A stretch of DNA of 64,000 bases from Paenibacillus sp. FSL W8-0426 (GCF_037969725.1 NZ_CP150203.1:4542001-4606000), one strand, 5' to 3'; positions 24,512 to 33,556 are shown, numbered from the stretch's first letter. Made by a program: numbers and translations. Notes: generated by a model from the letters alone, not told the origin.

Positions 24512-25444
24512 TCAAATACGCATGAGCTGCCTGAATTCTTTGACCTTTCCGCGGCTGACCGGAACTTCGGCCTCCAGATCCCGCAAGCGAAGCAGGTACG
24601 TATTGTTGAACCAGGGCACGATTTCGCGAATCTGGGACAGATTGACCAAATACGAGCGATGGCACCGGAAGAACATTTCCTGAGGCAAACGTGCGTGAAA
24701 ATCCGAAATGCTGACAGGCATCGTGTACTCCCCGCTTTTGGCATACACCTTCGTGACCTTCTCTTGCGCTTCCGCATAATAAATGTCCGCCGGATCCGTG
24801 ACGATGATGTTGTCATTGCGCAGCAAATTGATTTTGCCGCTTGTTACGCTCGTGCCTTGTACAGCAGCGGAATGCGTTCCAGTTCCAGCATGCTTTTCTC
24901 CGGAACTCGTTCCCCCTTCCCCCACATGTCCGCCGATGCCAGGGTGCTCCATGTTTGGCTGTCCTTCAACAGCCTTCATTGGGACAGCATGTACATTCGA
25001 GGCCGTTTGACTCGCGATTTGTGCATATCCGGATTCCATGGTTTCCGAGGTTTTTGTACCCTCGCCTGGTTCTGCATGGTCCCGTCGAAAAGCAGCCTCT
25101 AATTTCTTCAACATGGCAGCAATCCGCTTCTCATCATACGGTTTCAGAATATAATCAAAGGCCTCCAGCTCAAAGGCTTCTGCCGCATGCTCCTTATATG
25201 CCGTGGTAAATACGATGTAGGGCTTTCGGGCAAACATGCCGATGTGGTGGGCCAACATCATGCCATCCAGGGACGGAATGTTGATATCAAGGAAAATGAC
25301 ATCCACTTCCTGCTCCTGCAAAAATTTCAGCACATCCAGCCCATCCTCCAGGCAGTCCACCACTTCAATAGCGCTATGCGCGCGTATCAGGTAATTCAGT
25401 TCCTCGCTAGCGGGGATTTCATCTTCAACAATGAGTGCTCTCAT
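24512..25444 (-). CDS. LytTR-type response regulator (BtsR/YpdB-like)
   Basis: About 310 residues. The receiver domain is residues 1-120 with VEDE acidic residues, Asp53 in FLDINIPSLDG as phosphoacceptor, TT at 82-83 and Lys in ILKPYDEKR. A Gly/Thr/Ser/His-rich linker of about 75 residues follows (120-200), much longer than in E. coli BtsR. The C-terminal LytTR DNA-binding domain (about 205-305) shows IYYAEAQEKVTKVY, FFRCHRSYLVNLSQI and VPVSRGKVKEFRQLM. I chose the ATG at 25444 (GAGGTG upstream) over an ATG eight codons earlier that abuts the kinase stop. It forms a two-component system with the upstream kinase and likely controls the carrier gene. Confidence 0.9.
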   Translation of the reverse strand: MRALIVEDEIPASEELNYLIRAHSAIEVVDCLEDGLDVLKFLQEQEVDVIFLDINIPSLDGMMLAHHIGMFARKPYIVFTTAYKEHAAEAFELEAFDYILKPYDEKRIAAMLKKLEAAFRRDHAEPGEGTKTSETMESGYAQIASQTASNVHAVPMKAVEGQPNMEHPGIGGHVGEGGTSSGEKHAGTGTHSAAVQGTSVTSGKINLLRNDNIIVTDPADIYYAEAQEKVTKVYAKSGEYTMPVSISDFHARLPQEMFFRCHRSYLVNLSQIREIVPWFNNTYLLRLRDLEAEVPVSRGKVKEFRQLMRI

Positions 25445-25467
25445 GTTCCGCTTCACCTCTTCAGCCA

Positions 25468-27123
25468 TTATCTTTTCGGTACGTCAAAACGAATTTCCGT
25501 CCCTTGCTCAAGCCGCCGGATCGTCAGCCCTTGTCCATACATCAGTTTCACGCGCCGGTGCACGTTGTATAACCCGATCTGATTGCCAGGCATACGGTCA
25601 TGGTACACCTTGTCGATAATATCCTCGCTGATGCCTGCGCCCGTATCGCTAACGCTGATCCGCACCGCGTCCGGCTGTTCCCGCACCTGAATGCATACCG
25701 TCCCAGGACCTTTCGTTTTGAGTATGCCGTGAATGATCGCGTTTTCGACCAATGGCTGGATGACCAAGCTTGGAATGTGCACGGCCACCTCGTCAATATC
25801 GTAGATCACCCGCAGCCTGCTGCCAAAACGTGCCTTTTCGATCTCCACATAGTTCCGGACCTGTTCCAGCTCCTTGTGAATGTCGATCAGTTCATCCGAT
25901 AACTCCAAATTGTATCGCATGTAACCGGAAAGATTAACGATCAACTCGCGGGCCCGATCCGGGTTCGTTCGAATCGAGGAACCGATCGCATTGAGCGCAT
26001 TGAACAGGAAATGCGGATGGATCGTCGTCTGGAGCGCGCGCAGCTCCGCTTTGTTCGCGGCAGCCTTCATCTCTTCGACCCGGGATACCTCCATCTGGGT
26101 GGAGATGATCTGGGACAAACCTACCGCCATCGTTTGCAGCGGGTATGTGATTTTGTACGCTTTGCGGTAATAGAGCTTGAGCGCCCCCGTCACTTCCCCG
26201 CGCTCCTTCAGCGGTATGATGAGCAGCGAATGGATGTCCGGCGTTTTCTCGTCGGTGACATCATTGCTGATCGTAATCTCGCCGCTCGCAATCGTGCGTT
26301 TCGTCATCTCGCTGATGATTTCGTTGCCGATATGGTACCGTTCCTCGCCAAATCCGACATAAGCAAGCACATTCCTCGTATCCGTAATGGCTACGGCATC
26401 TGCCTGAATGTCGTCCCGAATGATGCGGCAGATCGTGCGCAGCGAATCTTCGTCGATGGAACGGAAATAGGGCAGCGTTTTGTTGGCGATCTCCAGTGCC
26501 AGCTTGGCCTGGCGGGCTGCGATCATTTCTTTTTCCCCTTCCACGCTCTGCACCAGCAGCACGATCAATCCGATGTTGATTTCACCCAGAATCATCGGCA
26601 GCGCAATCTTCGATACGATATCAGCCCCCACAGGATCCGGATAGGAATATAACAAAATAAGCAGCATCGTCAGCGCTTCACAAATCATGCCGGCCGCAAT
26701 GCCGACCAGCCAGCGTTTGGACTTGGGTGTGTATTTATGAATAGAGCCCGACACCAATCCAGCGAGGATGCTCGTAATCAAGCATGGAATGGCTGTCACG
26801 CCATTCATGTCGATCAGATAACGATGCACGCCAGATACAAGTCCTGTAATAATCCCTACTGGCGCGCCGAACAATATCCCTCCAGACATGATCGCGATAA
26901 TGCGAACATTCACAAGCGAACCTTCCACATTGATGCCCGTATACGTACCAAAGATGGCAAATGCGCAAAACAGAAGAGTAACCACCGTCACTTCCTGCCA
27001 CCGCAGCTTGTCCTTCTGCAAAATTTGCCTGAACCGCGGCACCCGCGACAGAAAGAACAAAAAAATGATCAGCAGCGCCGCCCGCTCGAACAACCCAAGC
27101 AGCATCGTAAATATTTCGCCCAA
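25468..27123 (-). CDS. LytS-family sensor histidine kinase (BtsS/YpdA-like)
   Basis: A 551-residue kinase. Residues 1-195 form a 5TMR-LYT sensor. A GAF-like domain follows (about 220-345), then the LytS-type phosphoacceptor motif [15 protein letters not shown] with His369, and an HATPase domain with [13 protein letters not shown] and DTGAGI near the end. Arg74, Arg101, Cys114 and Thr117 line up with the residues I recall as the pyruvate-binding set of E. coli BtsS (Arg72, Arg99, Cys110, Ser113), with a two-residue insertion before the Cys. The gene starts with TTG behind AAGGAGGTG. It overlaps or abuts the regulator gene. Pyruvate sensing is inferred from these matches and the adjacent YhjX-like carrier. 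Confidence 0.9.
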   Translation of the reverse strand: MGEIFTMLLGLFERAALLIIFLFFLSRVPRFRQILQKDKLRWQEVTVVTLLFCAFAIFGTYTGINVEGSLVNVRIIAIMSGGILFGAPVGIITGLVSGVHRYLIDMNGVTAIPCLITSILAGLVSGSIHKYTPKSKRWLVGIAAGMICEALTMLLILLYSYPDPVGADIVSKIALPMILGEINIGLIVLLVQSVEGEKEMIAARQAKLALEIANKTLPYFRSIDEDSLRTICRIIRDDIQADAVAITDTRNVLAYVGFGEERYHIGNEIISEMTKRTIASGEITISNDVTDEKTPDIHSLLIIPLKERGEVTGALKLYYRKAYKITYPLQTMAVGLSQIISTQMEVSRVEEMKAAANKAELRALQTTIHPHFLFNALNAIGSSIRTNPDRARELIVNLSGYMRYNLELSDELIDIHKELEQVRNYVEIEKARFGSRLRVIYDIDEVAVHIPSLVIQPLVENAIIHGILKTKGPGTVCIQVREQPDAVRISVSDTGAGISEDIIDKVYHDRMPGNQIGLYNVHRRVKLMYGQGLTIRRLEQGTEIRFDVPKR

Positions 27124-27180
27124 CGGCGCACCTCCTTCAAGTCCGAAACAAAAATCATAACATTGATATTATAACCCAAA

Positions 27181-27363
27181 CGTCAATCGACGTACGTTTC
27201 ATGGAAGCAGGACCTACAAAAAACAAAGACGACCATCTCAAAAATGGCCGCCCACCTATTACATCATCCTATCTCATCGATGAAATGCATTTTTAAAAGA
27301 AGTTTCTTTTGTTACACCAAACGGAGAAGACAGAAAAAACCTGGAGAAGCGAAGCGCTCGCCT
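27181..27363 (+). repeat. Duplicated segment, copy A
   Basis: About 183 bp nearly identical to 27631-27805 (small indels such as ATCATCCT versus ATCCT). It contains the ACCATCTCAAAAATGG hairpin region and runs into repeat block B (ACGGAGAAGACAG, CTGGAGAAGCGAAGCG). It lies upstream of the LytS-type kinase gene. Confidence 0.75.
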
Positions 27364-27410
27364 AAAAGCTTTCTAAAAGAAAGCTGCATCGGAAGCATAG
27401 GCTTAGCAAC
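27318..27410 (+). mobile_element. MITE-like repeat, partial copy (proximal block)
   Basis: Contains ACGGAGAAGACAG, CTGGAGAAGCGAAGCG, AAGCTTTCTAAAAGAAAGCTG and CATCGGAAGCATA, the proximal and hairpin blocks of the family, without recognisable outer ends. Confidence 0.55.
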
Positions 27411-27441
27411 AAATCCTAACCTTTAATCATACCTCCAGTTC

Positions 27442-27629
27442 GATATAAGCCATTTTAAAAATAGTCCACGTTTACGCGTAACGGAGAATGCAGAACCAAT
27501 CTGGAGAAGCGCAGCGTTCGCCTTTAGCAACGAATTTCTACCATAATCAAATTTTAAATCAGAAGAAATCCGGGGATAACAGCGATCGGAAGATGGTACT
27601 GCAGTCGGAGTGGCCACACGTCAACCTAA
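27442..27629 (+). mobile_element. MITE-like repeat, near full-length copy without hairpin block
   Basis: Begins with GATATAAGCC, a decayed left end. It contains CGGAGAATGCAGAACCAATC followed by TGGAGAAGCG, then AAATCCGGGGATAACAGCGA and TCGGAAGATGGTACTGCAG. The AAGCTTTCTGAAAG hairpin block is deleted. The copy sits between the two halves of the tandem duplication. Confidence 0.6.
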
Positions 27630-27630
27630 C

Positions 27631-27805
27631 GCCAATCACGTATGTTTCATCGAAGCAGGACCTACAAAAAACAAAGACGGCCATCTCAAAAATGGCCGCC
27701 CACCTATTACATCCTATCTCATCGATGAAATGCACTTTTAAAAGAAGTTTTTGTTACACCAAACGGAGAGGACAGAAAAAACCTGGAGAAGCGAAGCGCT
27801 CGCCT
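27631..27805 (+). repeat. Duplicated segment, copy B
   Basis: The second unit of the tandem duplication (compare 27181-27363). It begins CGCCAATCACGTATG and ends inside the next MITE-like partial copy. Its hairpin is more perfect than in copy A and probably serves as the spoVIF terminator. Confidence 0.75.
27666..27698 (-). terminator. Likely terminator of the spoVIF-like gene
   Basis: CGGCCAT and ATGGCCG form a stem with a 7-nt loop. On the minus strand it is followed by TCTTTGTTTTTT. An imperfect twin (GACCATC...ATGGCCG) lies near 27230 in the other duplicated unit. Confidence 0.55.
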
Positions 27806-27905
27806 TTAGCACCAAATTTTAACCTTATAAAACTAATCAAAAAAATTTGGAGATAACAGCGATCGGAAGGTTGTTCTGGCATCGCAGTGCTCTCGTGTAA
27901 CATAA
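27760..27905 (+). mobile_element. MITE-like repeat, partial copy (distal end kept)
   Basis: Contains ACGGAGAGGACAG, CTGGAGAAGCGAAGCG, GGAGATAACAGCGATCGGAA and a distal GCAGTGCTCTCGTGTAAC. The central hairpin block is missing. It ends shortly before the spoVIF-like gene. Confidence 0.55.
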
Positions 27906-27942
27906 TGAATTTCTTTTAACCATTTGCCTTACATCGATCCCC

Positions 27943-28230
27943 TCACCTAAACATGCCCCACAGCTTAATCAAATGAAACGTATTGTTCGGATCGATCTTC
28001 TGAGCAATGACGAAATTGACGAACTGCTCCTCTTGCGCAGGCGAAAAATGCTCGTTCATGATGAGCGCCGACGACTTGATCAGCCTGCGCACCTTCGCCC
28101 GGTCCTGGAGATCCGTCTTGGTCACACCTTCAATCAGCTTTTTGACCCGCTCTTTGATGGCAGGATTTTTCATTTTCAATTTGACCCGCTCCACCAGCTG
28201 CGGACTGATTCCATATTGTTGATAACCCAA
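27943..28230 (-). CDS. spoVIF: SpoVIF-like sporulation protein
   Basis: A 95-residue, soluble, helical protein. The pattern KVRRLIKSSALIMNEHFSP then FVNFVIAQKIDPNNTFHLI resembles the SpoVIF (YjcC) family, needed in B. subtilis for coat assembly and spore resistance. The start is a TTG at 28230 with GGGAGGTG at the right distance. Upstream lies a good match to a sigma-K promoter, agreeing with late mother-cell expression. Identification rests on weak similarity plus the promoter, so the family name is likely rather than certain. It sits alone, followed by the repeat-rich gap. Confidence 0.7.
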   Translation of the reverse strand: MGYQQYGISPQLVERVKLKMKNPAIKERVKKLIEGVTKTDLQDRAKVRRLIKSSALIMNEHFSPAQEEQFVNFVIAQKIDPNNTFHLIKLWGMFR

Positions 28231-28265
28231 CGTCTATAGCACCTCCCGAAGTTTGAATCACTGTC

Positions 28266-28295
28266 TATACTTATGACGGGAGGGCTTGTACAGTT
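28266..28295 (-). promoter_or_regulatory. Candidate sigma-K promoter of spoVIF-like gene
   Basis: On the minus strand AACT (28292-28295), a 16-bp spacer and CATAAGTATA (28266-28275) fit the sigma-K pattern mACm-N16-CATAnnnTA. It is placed 36 bp upstream of the TTG start. Confidence 0.6.
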
Positions 28296-28341
28296 GACCC
28301 TTTTCAGAAGAAGATGTGCAAAACGTTTGAGACGGTCATGC

Positions 28342-30390
28342 TTAGTCGATCAGATCCCCTTGAAATACTTGCTGTTGCTGTAAATAGTCGCGGAGCGGGG
28401 CATACTGGGCAGAGGTCCAAAAGCCGGGATCGGCAATCAGATTGGAAACATCATCCCGGGTTTGCTCCAATACGGCGAAATCGGCAACCATGTCCGCCAG
28501 CCGAAACTCCGGCATGCCGCTTTGCTTGGTTCCGAAAAAATCACCAGGACCGCGCAAATCGAGATCCCGCCGCGACACCTCGAAACCGTCATCGGTTTCG
28601 GTCATCACCTTCATGCGTTCCTGCCCTACCTCGGATTTGGGATCGGCAATCAACACGCAAAAGGAAGCATGGGCGCCACGTCCTACCCGACCCCGCAGCT
28701 GATGCAGCTGGGACAAGCCAAAGCGGTCGGCATCCATGATGACCATCAGCGTGGCGTTCGGCACGTCGACGCCAACCTCGATGACCGTAGTGGAAACCAG
28801 CAAGTGCGTTTCATTGTCATAGAATGAACGCATGACTTCTTCTTTTTCCGAAGCCGTCATTCGTCCATGGAGCAAACCCACCTTGTAGTTCGGAAAATGC
28901 TGCTGCATCTGCACATGCAAATCGATCGCGTTTTGCACGTCCAGCTTGTCCGACTCCTCGATGAGCGGGCAAATGAGATACGCCTGCCGACCCTGATCCA
29001 CCTCGCGGGAAATAAATCCGAGCACCCGATCCATCTTGTCATGCTTGACCCAATACGTGGAGATTGGGATACGGCCTTTCGGGCGCTCGGAAATGGTCGA
29101 TACGTCGATATCTCCGAACGCCGTAATCGCCAGCGTGCGCGGGATCGGCGTCGCAGTCATCGTCAGCACGTCCGGATTATACCCTTTACGCCGCAGAACG
29201 CTGCGCTGATTTACCCCGAAACGATGCTGCTCATCCGTCACAACCAATCCAAGCGCGCGGAAAAAAACGTCCTCCTGGATCAATGCGTGCGTCCCCACAA
29301 CGATATCGATCAAGCCCATTTGCAGGGACGCGATCAGGTCCTTGCGTTTGCGTCCATTTACGCTGCCTGTCAGCAGCCCGACCGTCACGCCGAATGGTTC
29401 GAACAGTTTCTGCAAAGACTTCATATGCTGCTCCGCCAAAATTTCCGTCGGCACCATCAGCGCCCCCTGAAAGCCGGAGCGAACCGTCGTATAAAGCGCG
29501 ATGGCCGCAATAATGGTTTTGCCTGATCCTACATCCCCTTGAAGCAGCCGATTCATGGAATACGGGGAACGCATGTCGTGCAAAATCTCCAGCTCGACTT
29601 TTTTTTGCGCATCCGTCAATTCAAACGGCAGACTGCGCACGAACTCCCGGATCGTTGCATTGTCGGTCGTGTGTACAACCCCATCCATACGATCGCGGTT
29701 CAAAGCGCGATAGGCCTGCATCTTGAGCTGGAACAGGAACAGCTCCTCATAAACCATGCGCTGCCTGGCTTGTAGTCCATCCCTGTTATCCTGTGGATGA
29801 TGGATGCCGGCTATCGCTTGTTTGCGCGGCATGAATCCGTATTTGCTCATCAACGAAGGCGGCAAAATTTCGGGAATCATGTCGCCGAATTGAACGAGTC
29901 CTTGATGAATCGTTTTGCGCATCCAAGATTGCGTAATTTTGCCGGTCACCGAATACACCGGCTGCAGCGTGCCGGAACGGCCCGTTCCCTTGTCCGGAAA
30001 TTCCGAGTCCGCCACGGTCAGCTGCATTCGTTTCTGTTCCCATTTTCCCGTCAAAACGATTTCGCGGTTCGGCGTCAGCTGGTCTTTCAGGAAATGACGA
30101 TTAAACCATGTTGCCGTTATCATCCATTCCTCCGTCATCACTTTACAGGTAAGACGAGACTTTTTGCCATACCGCTGCAGTACCGGCACGCCCATCACTT
30201 TGCCTTGTACCGTTATTTTATCCCCGTCTTTCACTTCACTGAGCGAGCGAAGGCGGTAATCCTCGTATCGAAACGGATAATATTCAAGCAGGTCTTTGAC
30301 AGTAGAGATGCCAAAGGCGTGAAGCTCTCCCTCTTTGAGAGCACTCACGCCGTTAATTTGTTTTACCGATATTTGATCCAAATTCATCAT
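28342..30390 (-). CDS. recG: ATP-dependent DNA helicase RecG
   Basis: A 682-residue protein with the full RecG layout. An N-terminal wedge/OB domain (about 50-160) holds YYPFRYEDYR and VTGKITQSWMRK. Helicase domains have Walker A GDVGSGKT (about 290), DEQHRFG, TMTATPIPRT, and C-terminal motifs TTVIEVGVDVPNATLMVI and QLRGRVGRG. RecG drives branch migration and regression of stalled replication forks. It is part of the conserved ylo-type cluster; in B. subtilis it follows the sdaA genes, which are absent here, and instead a degV gene lies eight bases upstream. The coding frame is intact. Confidence 0.97.
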   Translation of the reverse strand: MMNLDQISVKQINGVSALKEGELHAFGISTVKDLLEYYPFRYEDYRLRSLSEVKDGDKITVQGKVMGVPVLQRYGKKSRLTCKVMTEEWMITATWFNRHFLKDQLTPNREIVLTGKWEQKRMQLTVADSEFPDKGTGRSGTLQPVYSVTGKITQSWMRKTIHQGLVQFGDMIPEILPPSLMSKYGFMPRKQAIAGIHHPQDNRDGLQARQRMVYEELFLFQLKMQAYRALNRDRMDGVVHTTDNATIREFVRSLPFELTDAQKKVELEILHDMRSPYSMNRLLQGDVGSGKTIIAAIALYTTVRSGFQGALMVPTEILAEQHMKSLQKLFEPFGVTVGLLTGSVNGRKRKDLIASLQMGLIDIVVGTHALIQEDVFFRALGLVVTDEQHRFGVNQRSVLRRKGYNPDVLTMTATPIPRTLAITAFGDIDVSTISERPKGRIPISTYWVKHDKMDRVLGFISREVDQGRQAYLICPLIEESDKLDVQNAIDLHVQMQQHFPNYKVGLLHGRMTASEKEEVMRSFYDNETHLLVSTTVIEVGVDVPNATLMVIMDADRFGLSQLHQLRGRVGRGAHASFCVLIADPKSEVGQERMKVMTETDDGFEVSRRDLDLRGPGDFFGTKQSGMPEFRLADMVADFAVLEQTRDDVSNLIADPGFWTSAQYAPLRDYLQQQQVFQGDLID

Positions 30391-30397
30391 TCATCCC

Positions 30398-31264
30398 TCA
30401 TTCCGGAACAGGCCACATAAAGATGGCAATGACACCCGGACCAACATGGCTGCCAATGACGGCCCCGATATTGGTATAGACCACTTCATTCAGCGTAAAA
30501 TGTTCCCGCAATTGCTCGGCGCAGGCTAGCGCAGCGTCAGGATCGGCCGTATGACCGACTGCCACGTTCACGCGCGCTCCCGCAAAATCCTGCTGAAACA
30601 GCTCAATGATGCGTGCCATCGCTTTTTTATGGCCTCTGACTTTCTCGACGGCATAAATGATGCCTTCGTCATCAATGGAAAGGATCGGTTTAATATTCAG
30701 CAATGCGCCGAATATGGCCGCAGCCTTGCCGATCCGCCCACCTTTTTGCAAATACTCCAGCGAGTCCACCAGGAAAAACAGCTTGCGGCCCCGCTGCAGC
30801 GCTTGAACGGCGGTCTTGATATCCGCGGCAGACTTGCCCTGCTCTGCCAGCTCAGCCGCCTGCACGACAAGCAAACCGTATCCGTACGACGCGGACTTGG
30901 AATCCAGCACCGTAATCATGTCCGACTCATGTTCGAGCAGCGATTTGCCGAGCAAAGCCGACTGATACGTACCGCTCATACCGGATGACAAATGGATGGA
31001 GACGATGGGCCTTTCCGGATCTTCATCCAGCAATGACTGGTAGACATTCATGAATTCCGTCGGAGAAGGCTGGGACGTCGTAGGCAGGGCTGCGGCTTGC
31101 CCCAGCTTGGTGTAAAACTGCTTCGGGGTCAGATCCACCCCGTCCGCATAAGTCTCTTCCCCAAAAAGCACGCGCAATGAAACGACATGAATTCCGTATT
31201 TGCGAACCAGTTCCTCCGGGATGTCGGCGGTGCTGTCGGTGACGATGGCTACCTTGTGGCTCAT
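30398..31264 (-). CDS. DegV family fatty-acid-binding protein (FakB type)
   Basis: A 288-residue DegV-fold protein: VTDSTADIPEELV at the start, TSQPSPTEFMN, IHLSSGMSGTYQSA, and GRIGKAAAIFGALLNIKPIL, all standard for the family. DegV proteins bind a fatty acid and, as FakB, present it to the kinase FakA for phosphorylation. The gene lies between recG (8 bp) and the fakA-type gene (34 bp), so kinase and carrier are neighbours in one operon. This supports exogenous or recycled fatty acid activation for phospholipid synthesis. Fatty acid specificity cannot be read. Confidence 0.9.
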   Translation of the reverse strand: MSHKVAIVTDSTADIPEELVRKYGIHVVSLRVLFGEETYADGVDLTPKQFYTKLGQAAALPTTSQPSPTEFMNVYQSLLDEDPERPIVSIHLSSGMSGTYQSALLGKSLLEHESDMITVLDSKSASYGYGLLVVQAAELAEQGKSAADIKTAVQALQRGRKLFFLVDSLEYLQKGGRIGKAAAIFGALLNIKPILSIDDEGIIYAVEKVRGHKKAMARIIELFQQDFAGARVNVAVGHTADPDAALACAEQLREHFTLNEVVYTNIGAVIGSHVGPGVIAIFMWPVPE

Positions 31265-31298
31265 GTGATTCCCTCCTCGTCGCAGTAGGGGCCGAGTG

Positions 31299-33104
31299 TT
31301 ATGCCTCTACCGAGAACAGATAATAGTACACGGGCTGTCCGCCGGGATGAACCTCAATCTCTGCATCAGGGTATCGTTCTTCCATCCACGCGACCAGATC
31401 GGCGGTAGTTTCCGGATTGGCTTCCTCCCCTTCCAGGATGGTAACCACTTCATCCCCGTGATCCATCATCTGCTGCATCAGACCTTCGCAAGCCTGAAGC
31501 AGGCTTTCGTCCGCAGCCACGATTTTGGAATTGTGGATCGCGATATAGTGCCCTGCCTTGATGTCCAGCTCATCATACTGGGTATCCCGGACAGCATGAG
31601 TTACCTGTCCTGATTGAACACGGCCGATCGCTTCAAGCATCTGCTCGCGGTTCGTCTCCGGAGATTCGTCCTCCTGGAACGCAAAGGCTGCTGCCATTCC
31701 CTGCGGAATCGTTTTGCTCGGAATGACCGTAATGCGGCGTTCGCCTTCCAACAATTCACGGGCCTGCTCAGCCGCAAGCACGATGTTCGAGTTGTTTGGC
31801 AAAATGAATACCTGTTCAGCCGCGATGGAACGCACTGCATTGACGAAGTCCTCCGTGCTCGGATTCATCGTCTGTCCGCCAGACAGCACGATGTCCACGC
31901 CAAGACTTTGAAAGATATCGGCAATGCCCTCTCCGGAGGAGACAGCAATAAATCCGTATGGGGCCATTTCGACTGCCGGAGGTTCAGCCGTTTCCGGGCT
32001 GCGTACCTCTTCCGGCGGGATCTCCGCAAACAACTCGGGCGAAGGAGCGATATCCATGCCTGCCGTCAGCAGCTCACGATGCTGTTCCCGCATATTGAGG
32101 ATGTGAATTTGCGTAATTTCGCCATAGCGAAGCGCTAGGTTAAGCACATCCCCTGGCGTTTTGGAATGCACATGGACCTTAATGACTTCGTCATCGGCAA
32201 TTACGATAATGGAATCCCCATTGACTGACAACGCTTTCCGGAATGCCTCGTCATCGAAAGTGGTTCCGGCGTGATCTCCCAGCTGGCGATTAATGAAAAA
32301 TTCCATATCGTACAGGAATTCGATATCTTCCGTATCCAGGCGAGCCTGAGCCGATAACGGCATTTCCGGAGCGATGACCTGCTGTGCCGCCGGCATGTGA
32401 ACCGGTTCAACGGCTGGCACGGATTTGACCGGAGCCGCCGGGGCAGTCTGTGGTGCCTCGGGTTTGGAAACAAAGCCGCTGCCATCGGTTTGCCGCAGCG
32501 CTTCCATAAATCCCTCATAAATATATACAAGCCCCTGGCCACCAGAATCCACGACGCCGACCTGTTTAAGCACAGGCAGCAATTCGGGAGTTTTGGCCAA
32601 CGCCTCTTTTGCTTTTAATAAGACTTCGTTCATCAATTCCGTTACGTCATTCGTCCGTCTAGCGTAGTACGTGGCATGCTTGGCTGCCTCTTTGGCTACG
32701 GTAAGAATGGTTCCTTCGACGGGTTTGACCACGGCTTTGTATGCCGTATCCACGCCGCTTTGGAGAGCTGCGGCAAACTGAAGCGTGTTCAGTTCATCCT
32801 GGGAAGCCGCTGCACGGCTGAAGCCGCGAAACAGCTGCGACAGAATAACGCCCGAATTGCCCCTTGCACCCATCAGCAGCCCTTTCGAAAGAATCCCGGC
32901 TGCTTCGCCGATGGAAGCCGAACTTTTGCGTTTGATTTCGGCAACGCCGGCGGTCATTGTCAAATTCATGTTCGTTCCCGTGTCGCCATCAGGCACAGGG
33001 AACACATTCAGGGAATTGACGTGCTCTGCATGCTGTCCAAGTTGTTCCGCTCCGGCAAGGACCATTGCGGTAAAATCTGTTCCATTTAAAGAACGTATAC
33101 TCAA
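31299..33104 (-). CDS. fakA: DhaL-domain fatty acid kinase FakA (YloV)
   Basis: About 601 residues. The N-terminal DhaL kinase domain (1-200) has LNVFPVPDGDTGTNMNLTM and LLMGARGNSGVILSQLFRGF for ATP/Mg binding. The C-terminal FakA domain (about 260-600) includes RTDTEDIEFLYDMEFFI-like and VHVHSKTPGDVLNLALRYGEI blocks. It phosphorylates FakB-bound fatty acids. Between the domains is a Pro/Ala/Val-rich linker of about 45 residues, longer than in B. subtilis YloV (553 residues). I chose TTG at 33104 (AAGGGG upstream) because SIRSLNG then matches the YloV N-terminus; the ATG at 33140 has no site. The usual upstream asp23-family gene is not seen. Confidence 0.93.
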   Translation of the reverse strand: MSIRSLNGTDFTAMVLAGAEQLGQHAEHVNSLNVFPVPDGDTGTNMNLTMTAGVAEIKRKSSASIGEAAGILSKGLLMGARGNSGVILSQLFRGFSRAAASQDELNTLQFAAALQSGVDTAYKAVVKPVEGTILTVAKEAAKHATYYARRTNDVTELMNEVLLKAKEALAKTPELLPVLKQVGVVDSGGQGLVYIYEGFMEALRQTDGSGFVSKPEAPQTAPAAPVKSVPAVEPVHMPAAQQVIAPEMPLSAQARLDTEDIEFLYDMEFFINRQLGDHAGTTFDDEAFRKALSVNGDSIIVIADDEVIKVHVHSKTPGDVLNLALRYGEITQIHILNMREQHRELLTAGMDIAPSPELFAEIPPEEVRSPETAEPPAVEMAPYGFIAVSSGEGIADIFQSLGVDIVLSGGQTMNPSTEDFVNAVRSIAAEQVFILPNNSNIVLAAEQARELLEGERRITVIPSKTIPQGMAAAFAFQEDESPETNREQMLEAIGRVQSGQVTHAVRDTQYDELDIKAGHYIAIHNSKIVAADESLLQACEGLMQQMMDHGDEVVTILEGEEANPETTADLVAWMEERYPDAEIEVHPGGQPVYYYLFSVEA

Positions 33105-33526
33105 GTGAGAATTCCCCTTCCTAGCTTGATACACGAACATCTTGCACCAAGAAGTGTTCTGGTCTGTTCATGCGTGACGCTCGTCACGCCATTCTTCGTC
33201 CATACCTTGTCCGGCACAGGCATACAATTTCATGATGTCGTCCCGAATCACGGTCTGGGCGGCCAGGCCACCGAAAGCCCGTGAACTCGCATCCCCCATC
33301 TCGGGGCATACGGATATGCACCGGTATCGAGAGCCGGCATGAATGCCGCATGGAGACTGGTGCCAGTGATGGGTTCACGGTGCACAGCATTGCCAAACAG
33401 GAAGAACGTCGGCCCCAGGCCGATATTGCTCTGCTTTACGCGGCAATGACTCCTCACCGCTATATTATGGACTATTCAACATTGTACTATATTAGACATG
33501 AGAAATAAATAAAGTTTTTGGATCAG
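33105..33526. other. Intergenic region between fakA and rpmB
   Basis: About 420 bp upstream of the divergent fakA and rpmB genes. It contains an inverted repeat GCGTGACG/CGTCACGC near 33172-33189. A short protein-like minus-strand frame is listed separately. No Asp23-family gene is readable here, although one sits at this place in many Bacillales. Confidence 0.45.
33168..33299 (-). CDS. Possible 43-residue small protein or remnant
   Basis: An ATG at 33299 opens a frame ending in TGA at 33168, with a plausible composition (GGLAAQTVIRDDIMKLYA, then EEWRDERH). No ribosome site is visible and I recognise no family. It could be the tail of a decayed gene between rpmB and fakA. Support is codon plausibility only. 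Confidence 0.2.
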   Translation of the reverse strand: MGDASSRAFGGLAAQTVIRDDIMKLYACAGQGMDEEWRDERHA

Positions 33527-33556
33527 TTGACGAAGCTTTTTTCAATATGATATTAT
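33527..33556 (+). promoter_or_regulatory. Candidate rpmB promoter
   Basis: TTGACG (33527-33532) and TATTAT (33551-33556) are 18 bp apart, about 180 bp before the rpmB start. The leader is long enough for regulation, but I saw no recognisable L28 leader motif. Confidence 0.5.

Noticed and set aside
27124..27942. CRISPR-like array, because of repeated segments
   Set aside because: The repeats are long, unequal, few, and lack uniform spacers. They match the dispersed element and a tandem duplication.
33184..33457. Two 69-70-codon minus-strand frames as an asp23 gene
   Set aside because: Neither shows Asp23-family residues, and they overlap each other in different frames.
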